DNA of 64,000 nt from a virus, in the IMG/VR virus record IMGVR_UViG_3300025162_000016, positions 126,001-190,000 of that record; one strand, 5' to 3'. The notes beneath the pieces were generated by a model, which saw nothing but the letters and a program-made list of their open reading frames with translations, did no database searches and was not told where the DNA came from. Made by a program: the position numbers and the translations under genes. Below are positions 39,586 through 48,208 of the stretch, piece by piece (position 1 is the first letter of the stretch; each line of letters starts with the position of its first letter).

Positions 39586-40941
39586 ATGATCGAATCGTGG
39601 GAACAATGGTTTCAATTTATCAGCACGTCAATAAACGACGATTTGCTGTTACATGTGATTCCTCTTCATGATAATGTTCATTCTGCCCGTAATTCCCCCT
39701 GTTTGTTATTCATTCGGAATTTATCCAAAGGAAAAACTTATTATTATGGGTTCAATCATCCGGATATAAAAACCCCGAAGCCAGTTGATCATCAATCGAT
39801 TATAGATACCCTCGACCAGTTGCAAGGAATTAAATGGGCGGTTGATAAAAAAGCATTTTCTCATTTAATTCCAATTAAAGAGACGTATGATGTAGGAATG
39901 ATAGGATATTTATCCAATAATAAAATTCTAGAATTAAGTGAGTTTGATACACCGGCACATTCTCTTATTCGCAGAAATTTTTCGGATAGACCCGACTACG
40001 GTAAGCTTGTTCCGCTAACAAAACATCTGGAATCTTTTTCTGAATTGGCGGAGGTCTGTGAAAAAAGTATTAAAAAGATGTCTAATATCGGGGACTCATT
40101 TAAACAATTTAATCGACTGATAATAGAGCCGTTAGCAGAAGTCGAAAGCCAAGGACTGGCGATAAATCCGGCGATATTTCGAGAGCATTTTGGGGATATA
40201 TGTATAAATTCAGGGAAGGTATATACTCAATATAATGTTTATACTGCCACGGGAAGACCGTCTAATCGATTTGGGGGTATCAATTACGCTGCTTTAAATA
40301 AAGAAGATGGATCTAGAAAAGCATTTATTTCTAGATTTGGTGATAACGGTAAACTTATTTTAATTGATTATTCTGCTTTTCATCCTCGAATTGTTTCTTT
40401 ATTAACTCATTATCCGATTTCGACTTCAATCGATATCTACGAATATCTTGCTACGCTTTATTTTAATAAAAAAGAAGTCGATGAAACTGATATTGCCAAT
40501 GCAAAACAGATTACTTTTAGACAATTTTTTGGCGGAGTTCAATCGGAATATGCTCATATTAAATATTTGGCCCACTTAAAGGATTTCATTGATTATCATT
40601 GGGGATTTTTCAATCAATATGGGTATGTTGAAACTCCATTATTTAAACGCCGAATTTCCAATAAACATGTTAAAGAACCTAAGCCCGCTACTATATTTAA
40701 TTATATTATGCAGGCAGTGGAAGGAGAGATTTCCATTCCGGTGTTGGGAATGGTGAATAATCTTTTAAGAAATAAAAGAAGTAAATGCGTTTTATACACA
40801 TATGATTCTTTTTTAATAGATTATTGCTTAGATGACGGAAACATTTTGACAGAAATTCGTGAAGAGATGAGTCTAGATGGGAAATTCCCTACGAAGGTTT
40901 ATATGGGAGATAATTATCATGATATGGATTTGATAGTATAA
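39586..40941 (+). CDS. DNA polymerase, family A-like, small
   Basis: The 451-residue protein carries the three family-A palm/finger motifs. Motif A is DYSAFHPRI (catalytic D261). Motif B is KQITFRQFFGG (K307, with F315-G316 where Tyr-Gly is usual). Motif C is YTYDSFLID (D407, with Tyr in place of His). TATGRPSNRFGG before motif A is the equivalent of the primer-contacting TGRLSS block. The N-terminal ~150 residues look like a shrunken 3'-5' exonuclease region without a clear DxE motif. It is much smaller than T7 polymerase (704). T4 itself uses a family-B enzyme; a few distant T4 relatives are recalled to use a family-A enzyme with separate parts. It begins the replication block. Whether it is the replicase is inferred. 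Confidence 0.8.
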   Translation: MIESWEQWFQFISTSINDDLLLHVIPLHDNVHSARNSPCLLFIRNLSKGKTYYYGFNHPDIKTPKPVDHQSIIDTLDQLQGIKWAVDKKAFSHLIPIKETYDVGMIGYLSNNKILELSEFDTPAHSLIRRNFSDRPDYGKLVPLTKHLESFSELAEVCEKSIKKMSNIGDSFKQFNRLIIEPLAEVESQGLAINPAIFREHFGDICINSGKVYTQYNVYTATGRPSNRFGGINYAALNKEDGSRKAFISRFGDNGKLILIDYSAFHPRIVSLLTHYPISTSIDIYEYLATLYFNKKEVDETDIANAKQITFRQFFGGVQSEYAHIKYLAHLKDFIDYHWGFFNQYGYVETPLFKRRISNKHVKEPKPATIFNYIMQAVEGEISIPVLGMVNNLLRNKRSKCVLYTYDSFLIDYCLDDGNILTEIREEMSLDGKFPTKVYMGDNYHDMDLIV

Positions 40942-40970
40942 TTTTCATTTGCTTTTGGCATTTTAGGAGA

Positions 40971-40978
40971 TATTTATA
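40971..40978 (+). promoter_or_regulatory. TATTTATA motif before the 41000 gene
   Basis: The octamer lies 21 bases before the ATG at 41000. Confidence 0.45.
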
Positions 40979-40999
40979 ATCGTATAATGTCTCTTGAAC

Positions 41000-41980
41000 A
41001 TGTCTAATATCATTGATCAAATTTTAAACGAAGTCTGTTTGGATGAACGCATTCCAGATGGAATTTTCGATATGTCCAATTCACTTCACATGGAAGCGTT
41101 ATTGGAAAACCTTACAACTGAACATCAAATCCCCGTTAATGATGCCAAAGCGATTCATAATAAACTTATCGAGGGAAAATACCCGGAGCGCCAGGCGTAC
41201 AACCGAGATGGGCTGTTGGTAACATTTCCTACTCCTCAACATAAGGCCAGAGCTATTGCAAGAGGGACGCATTTTGAGAAAGATCCAACACTCGGAAAGA
41301 CAGATATGTTTGCCGGGGGACAGCCTCCTGCACAAGGTCAGCCTCAAGTGCCTGCGCAAGGACAACCAGCGACGGATGCTCCATCTCAAAATCTTTTTCC
41401 GCCACCGCAACCGCCTCCGCAGCCACCGCCTCCGCAGCCACCGCAACCGCCTCCGCAGCCACCGCCTCCGCAGCCACCGCAACCGCCTCCGCAACCGCCT
41501 CCGCAACCGCAACCTGCACCAGCGCAAGGTGCAAGTCAACTTCCTGCATCCAATATTCCATCGGCGACATCTTCCCCTGCTGCGGTATCATTGTTGCCGC
41601 CATCGGATCAACAGTCGGCGGGATCGGATCGACAAGGACTATCTGTAGAACCAGCGCCAGCGCCAACCGGAGCAGCGGCTCCTGTTCCTCCTCCTAATTT
41701 TGATACTAAAAAAACTCCGCAACAGCGATCGGCGGAAGCACAGGTCGTAAAACAAATGATGCGGGGTGATAATACTAATAATCAACAGGAAATTCGACCA
41801 TCTCCAATTACTGAACTCCAGAATATGAGTGGGGATGCGATTACAATAGCAGAGGTAATTAATACGTATTCCAAAGATGCTAATAATAAGAATGATCCTA
41901 CGTTAAATAGACAAACTTTAATTAAGATACAATCATTATCTGGGATGCTGGTAATAAAACTAAAAGAAATTCCAAGATAA
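41000..41980 (+). CDS. Tagged protein with Pro/Gln repeat linker
   Basis: Start chosen at ATG 41000, which puts the tag SNIIDQILNEVCLDER at the N terminus; TTG 40994 would add two residues. Of 326 residues, about 30-95 are helical (NAKAIHNKLIEGKYPERQAY), 105-185 is a PPQP-repeat linker built from repeated cct-ccg-cag codons, and the C terminus is helical (LQNMSGDAITIAEVIN). Tag plus linker makes it a relative in style of the products at 29237 and 57226, though their bodies are unrelated. The repeat codons make this a length-variable tract. Function unknown; a virion or prohead protein is inferred from the tag. Confidence 0.65.
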   Translation: MSNIIDQILNEVCLDERIPDGIFDMSNSLHMEALLENLTTEHQIPVNDAKAIHNKLIEGKYPERQAYNRDGLLVTFPTPQHKARAIARGTHFEKDPTLGKTDMFAGGQPPAQGQPQVPAQGQPATDAPSQNLFPPPQPPPQPPPPQPPQPPPQPPPPQPPQPPPQPPPQPQPAPAQGASQLPASNIPSATSSPAAVSLLPPSDQQSAGSDRQGLSVEPAPAPTGAAAPVPPPNFDTKKTPQQRSAEAQVVKQMMRGDNTNNQQEIRPSPITELQNMSGDAITIAEVINTYSKDANNKNDPTLNRQTLIKIQSLSGMLVIKLKEIPR

Positions 41981-41990
41981 ATTCGCAGTT

Positions 41991-42386
41991 ATGACAATGT
42001 TTCAAGATAACCGACAATTATTGTGTACCTTTTCAACGGTAGCTGATTTTCAAAAAATAATTCAAGAAATCCTTTCTTTCTATGAAATATATAATAAACG
42101 AGTATTCGTTTTTTCTAATATTAAAAATCCCAAAGAAATTTTTCTAACCTATAACGTCCTTAATATGCGCCGGGACGCTCCTAAATTTCCCAATACTATT
42201 CTTATTCACCGGAAAAAAGAATTTAATGTATTATATACGCTTAATAGTATGAATCGTCTTATTGAAGAAGAAAATGGCTCATTCGATAGAACATATCAGG
42301 TAAATTGGAAGCTTTATGCGAATTCTCTCATTATAACCGGTGATATTTCAGTACGAATTATCCCACTGAAAATCCATCGGAGTTAG
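41991..42386 (+). CDS. Conserved-looking protein of unknown function
   Basis: The 131-residue product has alternating strands and helices: LLCTFSTVADFQKIIQEIL, a KRVFVFSNIKNPKEIFLTYNV strand pair, TILIHRKKEFNVLYTLNSMN, and a final LYANSLIITGDISVRIIPL. It is compact, alpha/beta and without Cys clusters or a P-loop. The ATG at 41991 follows the previous stop by 10 bp. It precedes the gp32-like gene, so a replication or recombination accessory role is plausible, but I do not recognise it. Confidence 0.6.
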   Translation: MTMFQDNRQLLCTFSTVADFQKIIQEILSFYEIYNKRVFVFSNIKNPKEIFLTYNVLNMRRDAPKFPNTILIHRKKEFNVLYTLNSMNRLIEEENGSFDRTYQVNWKLYANSLIITGDISVRIIPLKIHRS

Positions 42387-42450
42387 TCTTTTCAAAAAAA
42401 TAACTGCTTTCGGGATAAAATAAGTTGTGAAAAACGTTTTTTCTGATATC

Positions 42451-42529
42451 GTCTCTATGTATAAAAGGTAACAGAGTTAGAGACTTAACATGTTAGTTAA
42501 CGATTTGACTCGATTACCTAATTAACTAA
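42451..42529 (+). promoter_or_regulatory. Two stem-loops in leader of the gp32-like gene
   Basis: GTCTCTA (42451-42457) pairs with TAGAGAC (42478-42484), and TTAGTTAA (42493-42500) with TTAACTAA (42522-42529). They lie 22-100 bases before the ATG. T4 gene 32 is repressed by its own protein binding a structured leader, so a similar operator is possible. Confidence 0.45.
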
Positions 42530-42550
42530 TTAAATATAAGAAATAAACAA

Positions 42551-43450
42551 ATGAACTTAGATTTCATCAAAAACAAGTTGGATGCCTTACAAGGTAAAAA
42601 CAAACAAAGTTCCAAATTTTGGAAACCTTCTGAAGGGGAACAAAAAGTCCGTATTCTTCCATATAAATTCAATCGTGAAAATCCATTCACTGAATTGAAG
42701 TTTTATTATTACAGGCAAGCTAACGGAACTACTAAAACGTTTCTTTCTCCTAGCGTAAATGGAAATCCAGACCCCGTTCTGGAGTTTTGTGAAAAGTTGC
42801 GTGGTACCGGTTCTAAAGAGAATTGGGTTCTATCTAAATCGTATGAACCCAAGCTTCGGACCTATGTCCCCGTTATTGTACGTGGACAAGAGGATCAGGG
42901 CGTAAAGTTTTGGGGGTTTGGAAAGACTGTGTACGAAGCCATCTTAGAGAAGATGAGCAATCCTGACATCGGCGATATTACTGACCTCGAAAATGGAAAT
43001 GATCTTATTATTAAGTTCACGAAACTTCCACCTACTGGTAAGAAGTATCCCGATACTAAGATTGATGTACGTTTTAAGAAGACGCCTGCGGTTGACCCCT
43101 CTAATAATGACTTGATGGCAAAAATCCAGGATCAAGTGGATGTTATGACGCTCTTTACCGAGCCAAATTATGCTGAACTCAAGCAGGAATTTGAAAATCA
43201 TATCAACCCTGATAATGATCAAGCACCAGAGATTGAATCGGAGGTTCCCACTGATCAGGGTGGGAATGTAGAAGTAGATGAAACCTCTGCTCCTGCAAAA
43301 ACGTTGAGTCCGACTGAACCCAGTGAGAACGATACTGGCGCAGTTGTGTCTCCATCGGCGGAAAAAGCTGCATCTGTTGCCCTTTCGCCGGAAGACATGA
43401 AAGCAAAATTCAAGCAAATGTTTGCTAATGCTGCTACGGCAAAGGTGTAA
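42551..43450 (+). CDS. Single-stranded DNA-binding protein (gp32-like)
   Basis: The 299-residue protein matches T4 gp32 in length and layout. It has a basic N terminus (FIKNKLDALQGKNKQ) for cooperativity, an OB-fold core (FWKPSEGEQKVRILPYKF, then VIVRGQEDQGVKFWGFGKTVYEAIL and ITDLENGNDLIIKFTKL), and a long acidic Ser/Pro/Glu tail for partner contacts. The final basic helix SPEDMKAKFKQMFANA is unlike T4. The four zinc ligands of T4 gp32 are missing (only one Cys near 81). It coats single strands during replication, recombination and repair. No good ribosome site is seen; a structured leader precedes it and a terminator follows. Confidence 0.9.
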   Translation: MNLDFIKNKLDALQGKNKQSSKFWKPSEGEQKVRILPYKFNRENPFTELKFYYYRQANGTTKTFLSPSVNGNPDPVLEFCEKLRGTGSKENWVLSKSYEPKLRTYVPVIVRGQEDQGVKFWGFGKTVYEAILEKMSNPDIGDITDLENGNDLIIKFTKLPPTGKKYPDTKIDVRFKKTPAVDPSNNDLMAKIQDQVDVMTLFTEPNYAELKQEFENHINPDNDQAPEIESEVPTDQGGNVEVDETSAPAKTLSPTEPSENDTGAVVSPSAEKAASVALSPEDMKAKFKQMFANAATAKV

Positions 43451-43464
43451 TCATAGATAACAAT

Positions 43465-43499
43465 TCGGGAGTCTATCTATATGGTAGACTCCCGATTTC
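43465..43499 (+). terminator. Terminator-like hairpin after gp32-like gene
   Basis: TCGGGAGTCTA (43465-43475) pairs perfectly with TAGACTCCCGA (43485-43495), followed by a T-rich TTTCATTTAATTT. It lies between gp32 and UvsX. Confidence 0.7.
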
Positions 43500-43513
43500 A
43501 TTTAATTTATATT

Positions 43514-45118
43514 ATGGCAAAAACGAAATCAACTCACGTAGAACAAGATGAAACCGCAAGTCGAGATAAGTTGGCTACTTTTCTTCAAAAGGCTCTTAAT
43601 GGCCGACAAAAGGATGGTCAAAAAGTAGCTTATTTTTTGGATGAGAAAGAAGACCCCTCCAATGTAATTGATTGGGTATCAACTGGATGCACCATGTTAG
43701 ATTTGGCTATTTGTAATAGACCAAATGCCGGTCTTCCTGCCGGGAGAATTTCTGAATTCAATGGGCTCGAATCCTGTGTCACCGAAGATACCGAAATTGC
43801 AGTAAGAATTGGCGATGATGTAAAAATCTTAAATAAGTTTAAAATTGGTGACGTAAAACCCTTGATGGAACAAGGAATCCCTGTGGCGGTTTTAACTGTA
43901 AAAGAGGAATTTGTTAAAATCACAAAATATGTAGAAAAGGGATTACTTGATACATTTGAAGTATTTACTGAATACGGAAATAGTATTAAAGTAAGCCGTG
44001 AACACCGGTTTTTTACTAATGACGGTTGGGTGGAATGTAAAGATTTGATTCCAGGAAGACACTCTATTTTTTATCGTGAAGATGGATATACAAACGCATT
44101 ATCTTTTTGGAAAGTTACAGAAATATTTCCGATAGGAAAACATAACATTGTTGATATTACGGTCGATCATCCCGATCATTGTTATTTTGGTAATGGAATG
44201 TTAAATCATAATTCCGGGAAATCTTTACTATGTGCTCACATTATTGCAGAGACGCAGAAAAAAGGTGGATTTGCAGTTATGCTTGATCCGGAATACGCTG
44301 CGGCTCCTGATTTTTGGACCGCATTGGGCGTTTCTGTGAAAGATCTTCTTTATGTACCTTGTTCCTATTTGGAAGAGATGCTTGGGCATTTGGAAGCTAT
44401 TATCGGAGAGACTAGAAAAGAAAATCCCGATCGATTAGTTACCATTATTACGGATTCAATCGCCTCGGTTCCTACAAAGAAAGAACTTGAAGCTGATTAT
44501 GATGCCGCTGGGTATGGAACCGATAAATCTAAACTGCTTTCTTTAGCAATGAGAAAACTTAATGGACTTATTGCTCGACAACGGATTTGTGCGGTATTCA
44601 CAAATCAACTTCGACAAAATCTTAAAGCAGTATCATTTGGTGACCCCTATCTGGAACCGGGAGGTATGGCATTTCGGTATGCGGCAAGTGTGCGAGTTAG
44701 AACTAAAAATGTTGGTCGAGTATCTACTAAAGAAAAAGAAGTAATTGGTAGAACTATTCAAACTCAAGTGACAAAGACTCGATTCGGCCCGTCTTTCCGA
44801 ACAGCGTCTTTTGATATCCACTATGATAGCGGTATTCAAAATCTCGCAAGTTGGTTGGATTACATGAAAGATCATGGATTGATTACCGGCACAAAAGCGG
44901 GATATACATTTAAAATGTGTGATAATCAAATTCTTAATGCGAATGAATTTGTTCGTGTCGCCAATGAACAGCCCGAATTCAAAGAAAAAGTTTATAAATC
45001 CATTTGTGATAATTATATCATGGTATATCGTCCCGCAAACTCCAAAATAGATGAATCGGTAGAGCATTTAGAAGGAGATGGCAAAGATGAAGAAAAAGTA
45101 AAAGAGACTGTCGAATAA
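43514..45118 (+). CDS. uvsX: UvsX/RecA recombinase interrupted by a mini-intein in the P-loop
   Basis: Start chosen at ATG 43514 (534 aa including intein); an earlier in-frame ATG at 43481 falls inside the terminator hairpin. The mature protein (about 388 residues) is a RecA-fold strand-exchange ATPase. Walker A reads GLES-SGKS after splicing, Walker B is VTIITDSIAS, and an FTNQLRQN segment lies in the position of the DNA-contacting L2 region. The intein splits the P-loop between the two Ser residues, so the unspliced form cannot bind ATP. It acts with gp32 and the helicase in recombination-dependent replication and repair. A Glu/Lys-rich tail ends the protein. The next gene starts 2 bp later. 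Confidence 0.9.
   Translation: MAKTKSTHVEQDETASRDKLATFLQKALNGRQKDGQKVAYFLDEKEDPSNVIDWVSTGCTMLDLAICNRPNAGLPAGRISEFNGLESCVTEDTEIAVRIGDDVKILNKFKIGDVKPLMEQGIPVAVLTVKEEFVKITKYVEKGLLDTFEVFTEYGNSIKVSREHRFFTNDGWVECKDLIPGRHSIFYREDGYTNALSFWKVTEIFPIGKHNIVDITVDHPDHCYFGNGMLNHNSGKSLLCAHIIAETQKKGGFAVMLDPEYAAAPDFWTALGVSVKDLLYVPCSYLEEMLGHLEAIIGETRKENPDRLVTIITDSIASVPTKKELEADYDAAGYGTDKSKLLSLAMRKLNGLIARQRICAVFTNQLRQNLKAVSFGDPYLEPGGMAFRYAASVRVRTKNVGRVSTKEKEVIGRTIQTQVTKTRFGPSFRTASFDIHYDSGIQNLASWLDYMKDHGLITGTKAGYTFKMCDNQILNANEFVRVANEQPEFKEKVYKSICDNYIMVYRPANSKIDESVEHLEGDGKDEEKVKETVE
43775..44212 (+). other. Mini-intein in UvsX (146 aa)
   Basis: It begins with Cys1 (CVTEDTEIAV), contains an SREH block-B motif and a VDITVDHPDHCYF block, and ends LNHN before Ser+1. 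No LAGLIDADG or HNH region is present, so it has lost, or never had, its own endonuclease. Insertion is within the ATP-binding loop. Confidence 0.92.
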
Positions 45119-45120
45119 TT

Positions 45121-45345
45121 ATGAGAATTTCTAAATTGAAAATAAAACACGTAAATTCAACAAATTGTAAAAACAAGAAAGTATTTTGTTGGACTATTAC
45201 AAAGCATCTCTCGGATGGAAGAGCTATTGTAAAAATATTTCCATCTAGAGGCATTGCCAGAAAAAAGTTGAAAAAAATGAGAGAAGGATTGGAATATTCG
45301 AATATTAAATATCAGTTACACCGATCAATATTGTCGATAATATAA
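45121..45345 (+). CDS. Small basic protein, unknown
   Basis: The 74-residue product is rich in Lys/Arg (KNKKVFCWTITKHLSDGRA, then ARKKLKKMREGLEY) with a beta-hairpin-then-helix pattern. It is placed tightly between UvsX (2-bp gap) and the exonuclease (5-bp gap), which supports it being real. It could bind nucleic acid or modulate a replication protein. There is no recognisable family. Confidence 0.55.
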   Translation: MRISKLKIKHVNSTNCKNKKVFCWTITKHLSDGRAIVKIFPSRGIARKKLKKMREGLEYSNIKYQLHRSILSII

Positions 45346-45350
45346 TTCAT

Positions 45351-46427
45351 ATGCCGTCCAAAGAAGAGAATGCAAGGGCATTCGGTTTATTTTCTCAATT
45401 CAAAAATGATTTAGTTCCTGATCAGGGATTAAATCGGAAGGTAAATGATAAAATTCTTTTGGTAGATGCGTTAAATTTATATTTAAGATGTTGGAATGCA
45501 AATCCAATGATGAACGACGACGGATTGCATACCGGAGGACTTGCGGGGTCTTTAAAATCCTTAGGCTATGCTATTAAGTCTATTAAACCTACTCGTTGCG
45601 TCATTATTTTCGACGGAGACGGCGGGTCTGAAAAAAGACGCAAAATATATCCTGAATATAAGATGCATCGCAAAAGTTCGATTCGACTTAATCGGACATA
45701 TGAAGAATTATCGGAAAAGGAGGGTGAAGAGGCTAGCAAGCTAAAACAACTTGTGCGTTTGGCGGAATATCTTCAACATCTTCCAGTTAATGTTTTAATT
45801 TCTAATGGAATTGAAGCAGATGATTCAATTGCATATTGTACCAATGAATTCTTTAAAGAATCGGACGTTATAATCATGTCGTCCGATAAAGACTTTCTGC
45901 AACTTGTTACTGATAGAGTAAAAGTTTGGAGCCCAACTAAAAAAATAATGTTTGGACCGGCTGAAGTGCTTCACGAATATGGAATTCATCCTAATAATTT
46001 TGTATTGTTTCGGGCAATGGATGGCGATCCCTCCGATAATATTAACGGGATTAAAGGAATAGGAATTAAAACCGTTATAAAGTATTTTCCTTTTATGTCC
46101 GATCCTACCCCCCGAGATGTAAAATATATAGTAGGATATGCTCAACAAAATAAAGGAAAAGTTAAGATTTATGAAAAAATAGTGGAGGGAGAACAAATAT
46201 TAGAAAGAAATTATCAATTGATGCAGTTAAAAGATTCAATTGCGTCCACTTTTTCTCAATTAAATATTAATGATTGTTTAACCAAATCAAAAATTCCTCG
46301 TTTGGATAGGTATGGTATGATTAAACTTATTACAGAAGATAAGTTATGGAATAATCTTCCTAACCACCAGACTTGGATTAATGAAACTTTTTCCGGTTTA
46401 GATTCAATGGCAAGATCGATACTATGA
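45351..46427 (+). CDS. 5'-3' exonuclease / RNase H (flap-endonuclease family)
   Basis: The 358-residue protein has the metal-binding acidic set of the FEN/5'-nuclease family: LLVDALN near 31-37, a VIIFDGDGG segment near 84-91 with KRR, EADDSIAY near 155-162, and MSSDKDFLQL near 178-187. An H3TH DNA-binding segment DGDPSDNINGIKGIGIKTV follows (about 224-242). Length fits T4 RNase H (305), which removes RNA primers and flaps on the lagging strand. Its stop overlaps the ATG of the next small gene (ATGA), suggesting translational coupling. Confidence 0.88.
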   Translation: MPSKEENARAFGLFSQFKNDLVPDQGLNRKVNDKILLVDALNLYLRCWNANPMMNDDGLHTGGLAGSLKSLGYAIKSIKPTRCVIIFDGDGGSEKRRKIYPEYKMHRKSSIRLNRTYEELSEKEGEEASKLKQLVRLAEYLQHLPVNVLISNGIEADDSIAYCTNEFFKESDVIIMSSDKDFLQLVTDRVKVWSPTKKIMFGPAEVLHEYGIHPNNFVLFRAMDGDPSDNINGIKGIGIKTVIKYFPFMSDPTPRDVKYIVGYAQQNKGKVKIYEKIVEGEQILERNYQLMQLKDSIASTFSQLNINDCLTKSKIPRLDRYGMIKLITEDKLWNNLPNHQTWINETFSGLDSMARSIL

Positions 46428-46570
46428 AAACTTATAAATTAAAATTAAAACGGCAACATAAACGACATGAAAAACACGAATGGAAAAAACAAGCCGGTAA
46501 AGAAGTCTTCCAAGAAGAGTCCCTCAAAAAAGCCAAAATGCTTACCCCAGCTTCAGAAGATTTTGAGTAA
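46424..46570 (+). CDS. 48-aa basic peptide coupled to the exonuclease gene
   Basis: The ATG overlaps the exonuclease stop (ATGA). The peptide reads MKTYKLKLKRQHKRHEKHEW, then KKQAGKEVFQEESLKKAKML and an acidic end. It is strongly basic at the start and has no Cys. Overlapping start and full use of the gap up to the hairpin at 46571 support it. Function unknown. Confidence 0.55.
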   Translation: MKTYKLKLKRQHKRHEKHEWKKQAGKEVFQEESLKKAKMLTPASEDFE

Positions 46571-46642
46571 TTATTTCAAATCTTTGAAATAAAATACAAT
46601 CAGTCGTTCCGATGGATTTTGACGCAAAAAAATCGCATCGGA
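46571..46642 (+). other. Two hairpins upstream of the helicase gene
   Basis: TTATTTCAAA-TC-TTTGAAATAA (46571-46592) is a perfect 10-bp hairpin. TCCGATGGATTTT (46608-46620) pairs with AAAATC-G-CATCGGA (46629-46642). Neither is followed by a convincing T-run. They may end the exonuclease transcript weakly or form the helicase leader. Confidence 0.5.
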
Positions 46643-46671
46643 CTTATTATAAGTGGACTTTTGTGTAATAA

Positions 46672-48093
46672 GTGATATCTTCAACAGAAATACAGAATCT
46701 CAATATGGAAGAACAAGAACTTGGTAATTTAAAGGAGTTTGGAACGGAATTTCAGAATAAATGCCTTACCGCATTATTGACAAATAGAGCATTTTTGGAG
46801 CGAGTAGTAGATATGCTATCTCCGGATTTCTTTGAAACATCCGCACAGAAATGGGTGGTGGAACAAACGGTAAAATATTTTATGTTATATCGGGATATTC
46901 CTACCGCCCTGGCATTCACGGTTGAAATTAAAGCCATCGATGATCAGTTGAAACTTCTTAAACAATCGGTTGCGGATTTATTAGGTATTATATATGATCA
47001 TTCGACTGACACCGATTTAAAGTATATTGAAAATCAATTTCTTGAATTCTGTAAAAGTAGGACGCTTGCCAAAGCTATTCTCAAATCGGTTGATTTACTT
47101 AAACAGCAAGATTATGATGCTATTAAAAGCACTGTTGATACTGCATTGAAAGCGGGAATGGAACGAAATCTCGGACATGATTATATGGTGGACGTTGATA
47201 AACGAATGTCTCATGTTGCGAGGGATTGTATTAAGACGAATTGGGACTTGCTTGATCAACTTATTGATGGCGGATTGGGTAAAGGAGAACTTGGTTTTGT
47301 GGTTGCACCCGCTGGTTCTGGAAAGACATGGTTGTTATGTCGATTTGGAACTGAAGCGATGAAACAAGGAAAGAATGTTTTACATGTTACGTTAGAATTA
47401 AATGAGAATTATGTTGGTCTTCGATATGATGCTTGTTTTACTGGGTTAGGGTTTCAGACCATCCGCAATCATGTAGATGCCGTTAAAAAGGCAATCGAAA
47501 AAATCCCAGGTAAACTTTTTATTAAATATTATCCTTTGAAGACAGTTAGTCCTCAGAGTATACGACTATTTATTGATCGGTTTCAAATGTTACAGCAAAT
47601 AAAAATAGATATGTTAGTGGTTGATTATGCAGATATTCTTCGTCCATTTGTTCCAGATAAGAATGCTAACAGTTATACCGAAGCGGGGTCGGTATATGAG
47701 GAACTTCGTGCGGTTGCAGGAGAACTTCAAATTCCGGTTTGGAGTGCTTCGCAGAGCAACCGGCAAGGTCATGAAATGGATGTATTACAGGCGGGAAACG
47801 TGGCGGATTCTTATCGTAAAATAATGACGGGAGACGTTATTCTTTCGCTTTCAAGGAAAATGGAAGATAAACAACAAAATGTTGGACGTATTCATGTTAT
47901 GAAAAACCGATTTGGAGCGGATGGCATGACTTTTCCATGTAAATTCGATCCATCTAATGGTCATGTTAGTATATATGAGGAAGCTTCTGCCGATGGTATG
48001 TTGCTTAAAAAGAAAATGAAAGACGGTGAGAAAAGTATTAAGAAATTGACTAAAACGCTGTATGACTCCATGCAGGGTAGTGATTCGGATTAA
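46672..48093 (+). CDS. Replicative DNA helicase (DnaB / gp41 type)
   Basis: The 473-residue protein has a DnaB N-terminal-like helical domain (ALLTNRAFLERVVDMLSPDFF, about 33-53) and a RecA-like motor. The motor has Walker A PAGSGKT (about 213-219), Walker B MLVVDYADIL, and an arginine-finger-region KNRFGADGMTFPC. It unwinds duplex DNA as a hexamer ahead of the polymerase. The start is either GTG 46672 or ATG 46705; the longer form is listed. No ribosome site precedes either. Together with the polymerase, gp32, UvsX and RNase H it makes the T4-type replication core. No primase is visible in the window. Confidence 0.88.
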   Translation: MISSTEIQNLNMEEQELGNLKEFGTEFQNKCLTALLTNRAFLERVVDMLSPDFFETSAQKWVVEQTVKYFMLYRDIPTALAFTVEIKAIDDQLKLLKQSVADLLGIIYDHSTDTDLKYIENQFLEFCKSRTLAKAILKSVDLLKQQDYDAIKSTVDTALKAGMERNLGHDYMVDVDKRMSHVARDCIKTNWDLLDQLIDGGLGKGELGFVVAPAGSGKTWLLCRFGTEAMKQGKNVLHVTLELNENYVGLRYDACFTGLGFQTIRNHVDAVKKAIEKIPGKLFIKYYPLKTVSPQSIRLFIDRFQMLQQIKIDMLVVDYADILRPFVPDKNANSYTEAGSVYEELRAVAGELQIPVWSASQSNRQGHEMDVLQAGNVADSYRKIMTGDVILSLSRKMEDKQQNVGRIHVMKNRFGADGMTFPCKFDPSNGHVSIYEEASADGMLLKKKMKDGEKSIKKLTKTLYDSMQGSDSD

Positions 48094-48191
48094 TATTGTT
48101 TTCGGAAACAGAATAATTTGTTCATATTTTTAAAAATGAAAAATGTGAAATTGAAAATGTCGGATATAGTTATTCTTTGCAGATAAAAATT

Positions 48192-48199
48192 TATAAATA
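48192..48199 (+). promoter_or_regulatory. TATAAATA motif before ribonucleotide reductase
   Basis: This is an exact match to the T4 late-promoter core, 9 bases before the ATG at 48209. The region is very AT-rich, and the gene is an early/middle-type function, so chance is a real alternative. Confidence 0.3.
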
Positions 48200-48208
48200 T
48201 AAAAATAC

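Noticed and set aside
41099-41666. Minus-strand and shifted-frame Leu/Arg- or Ala/Val-rich genes
   Set aside because: They are shadows of the PPQP repeat codons of the 41000 gene.
43481-43513. ATG 43481 as UvsX start
   Set aside because: It lies inside the terminator hairpin; ATG 43514 follows it.
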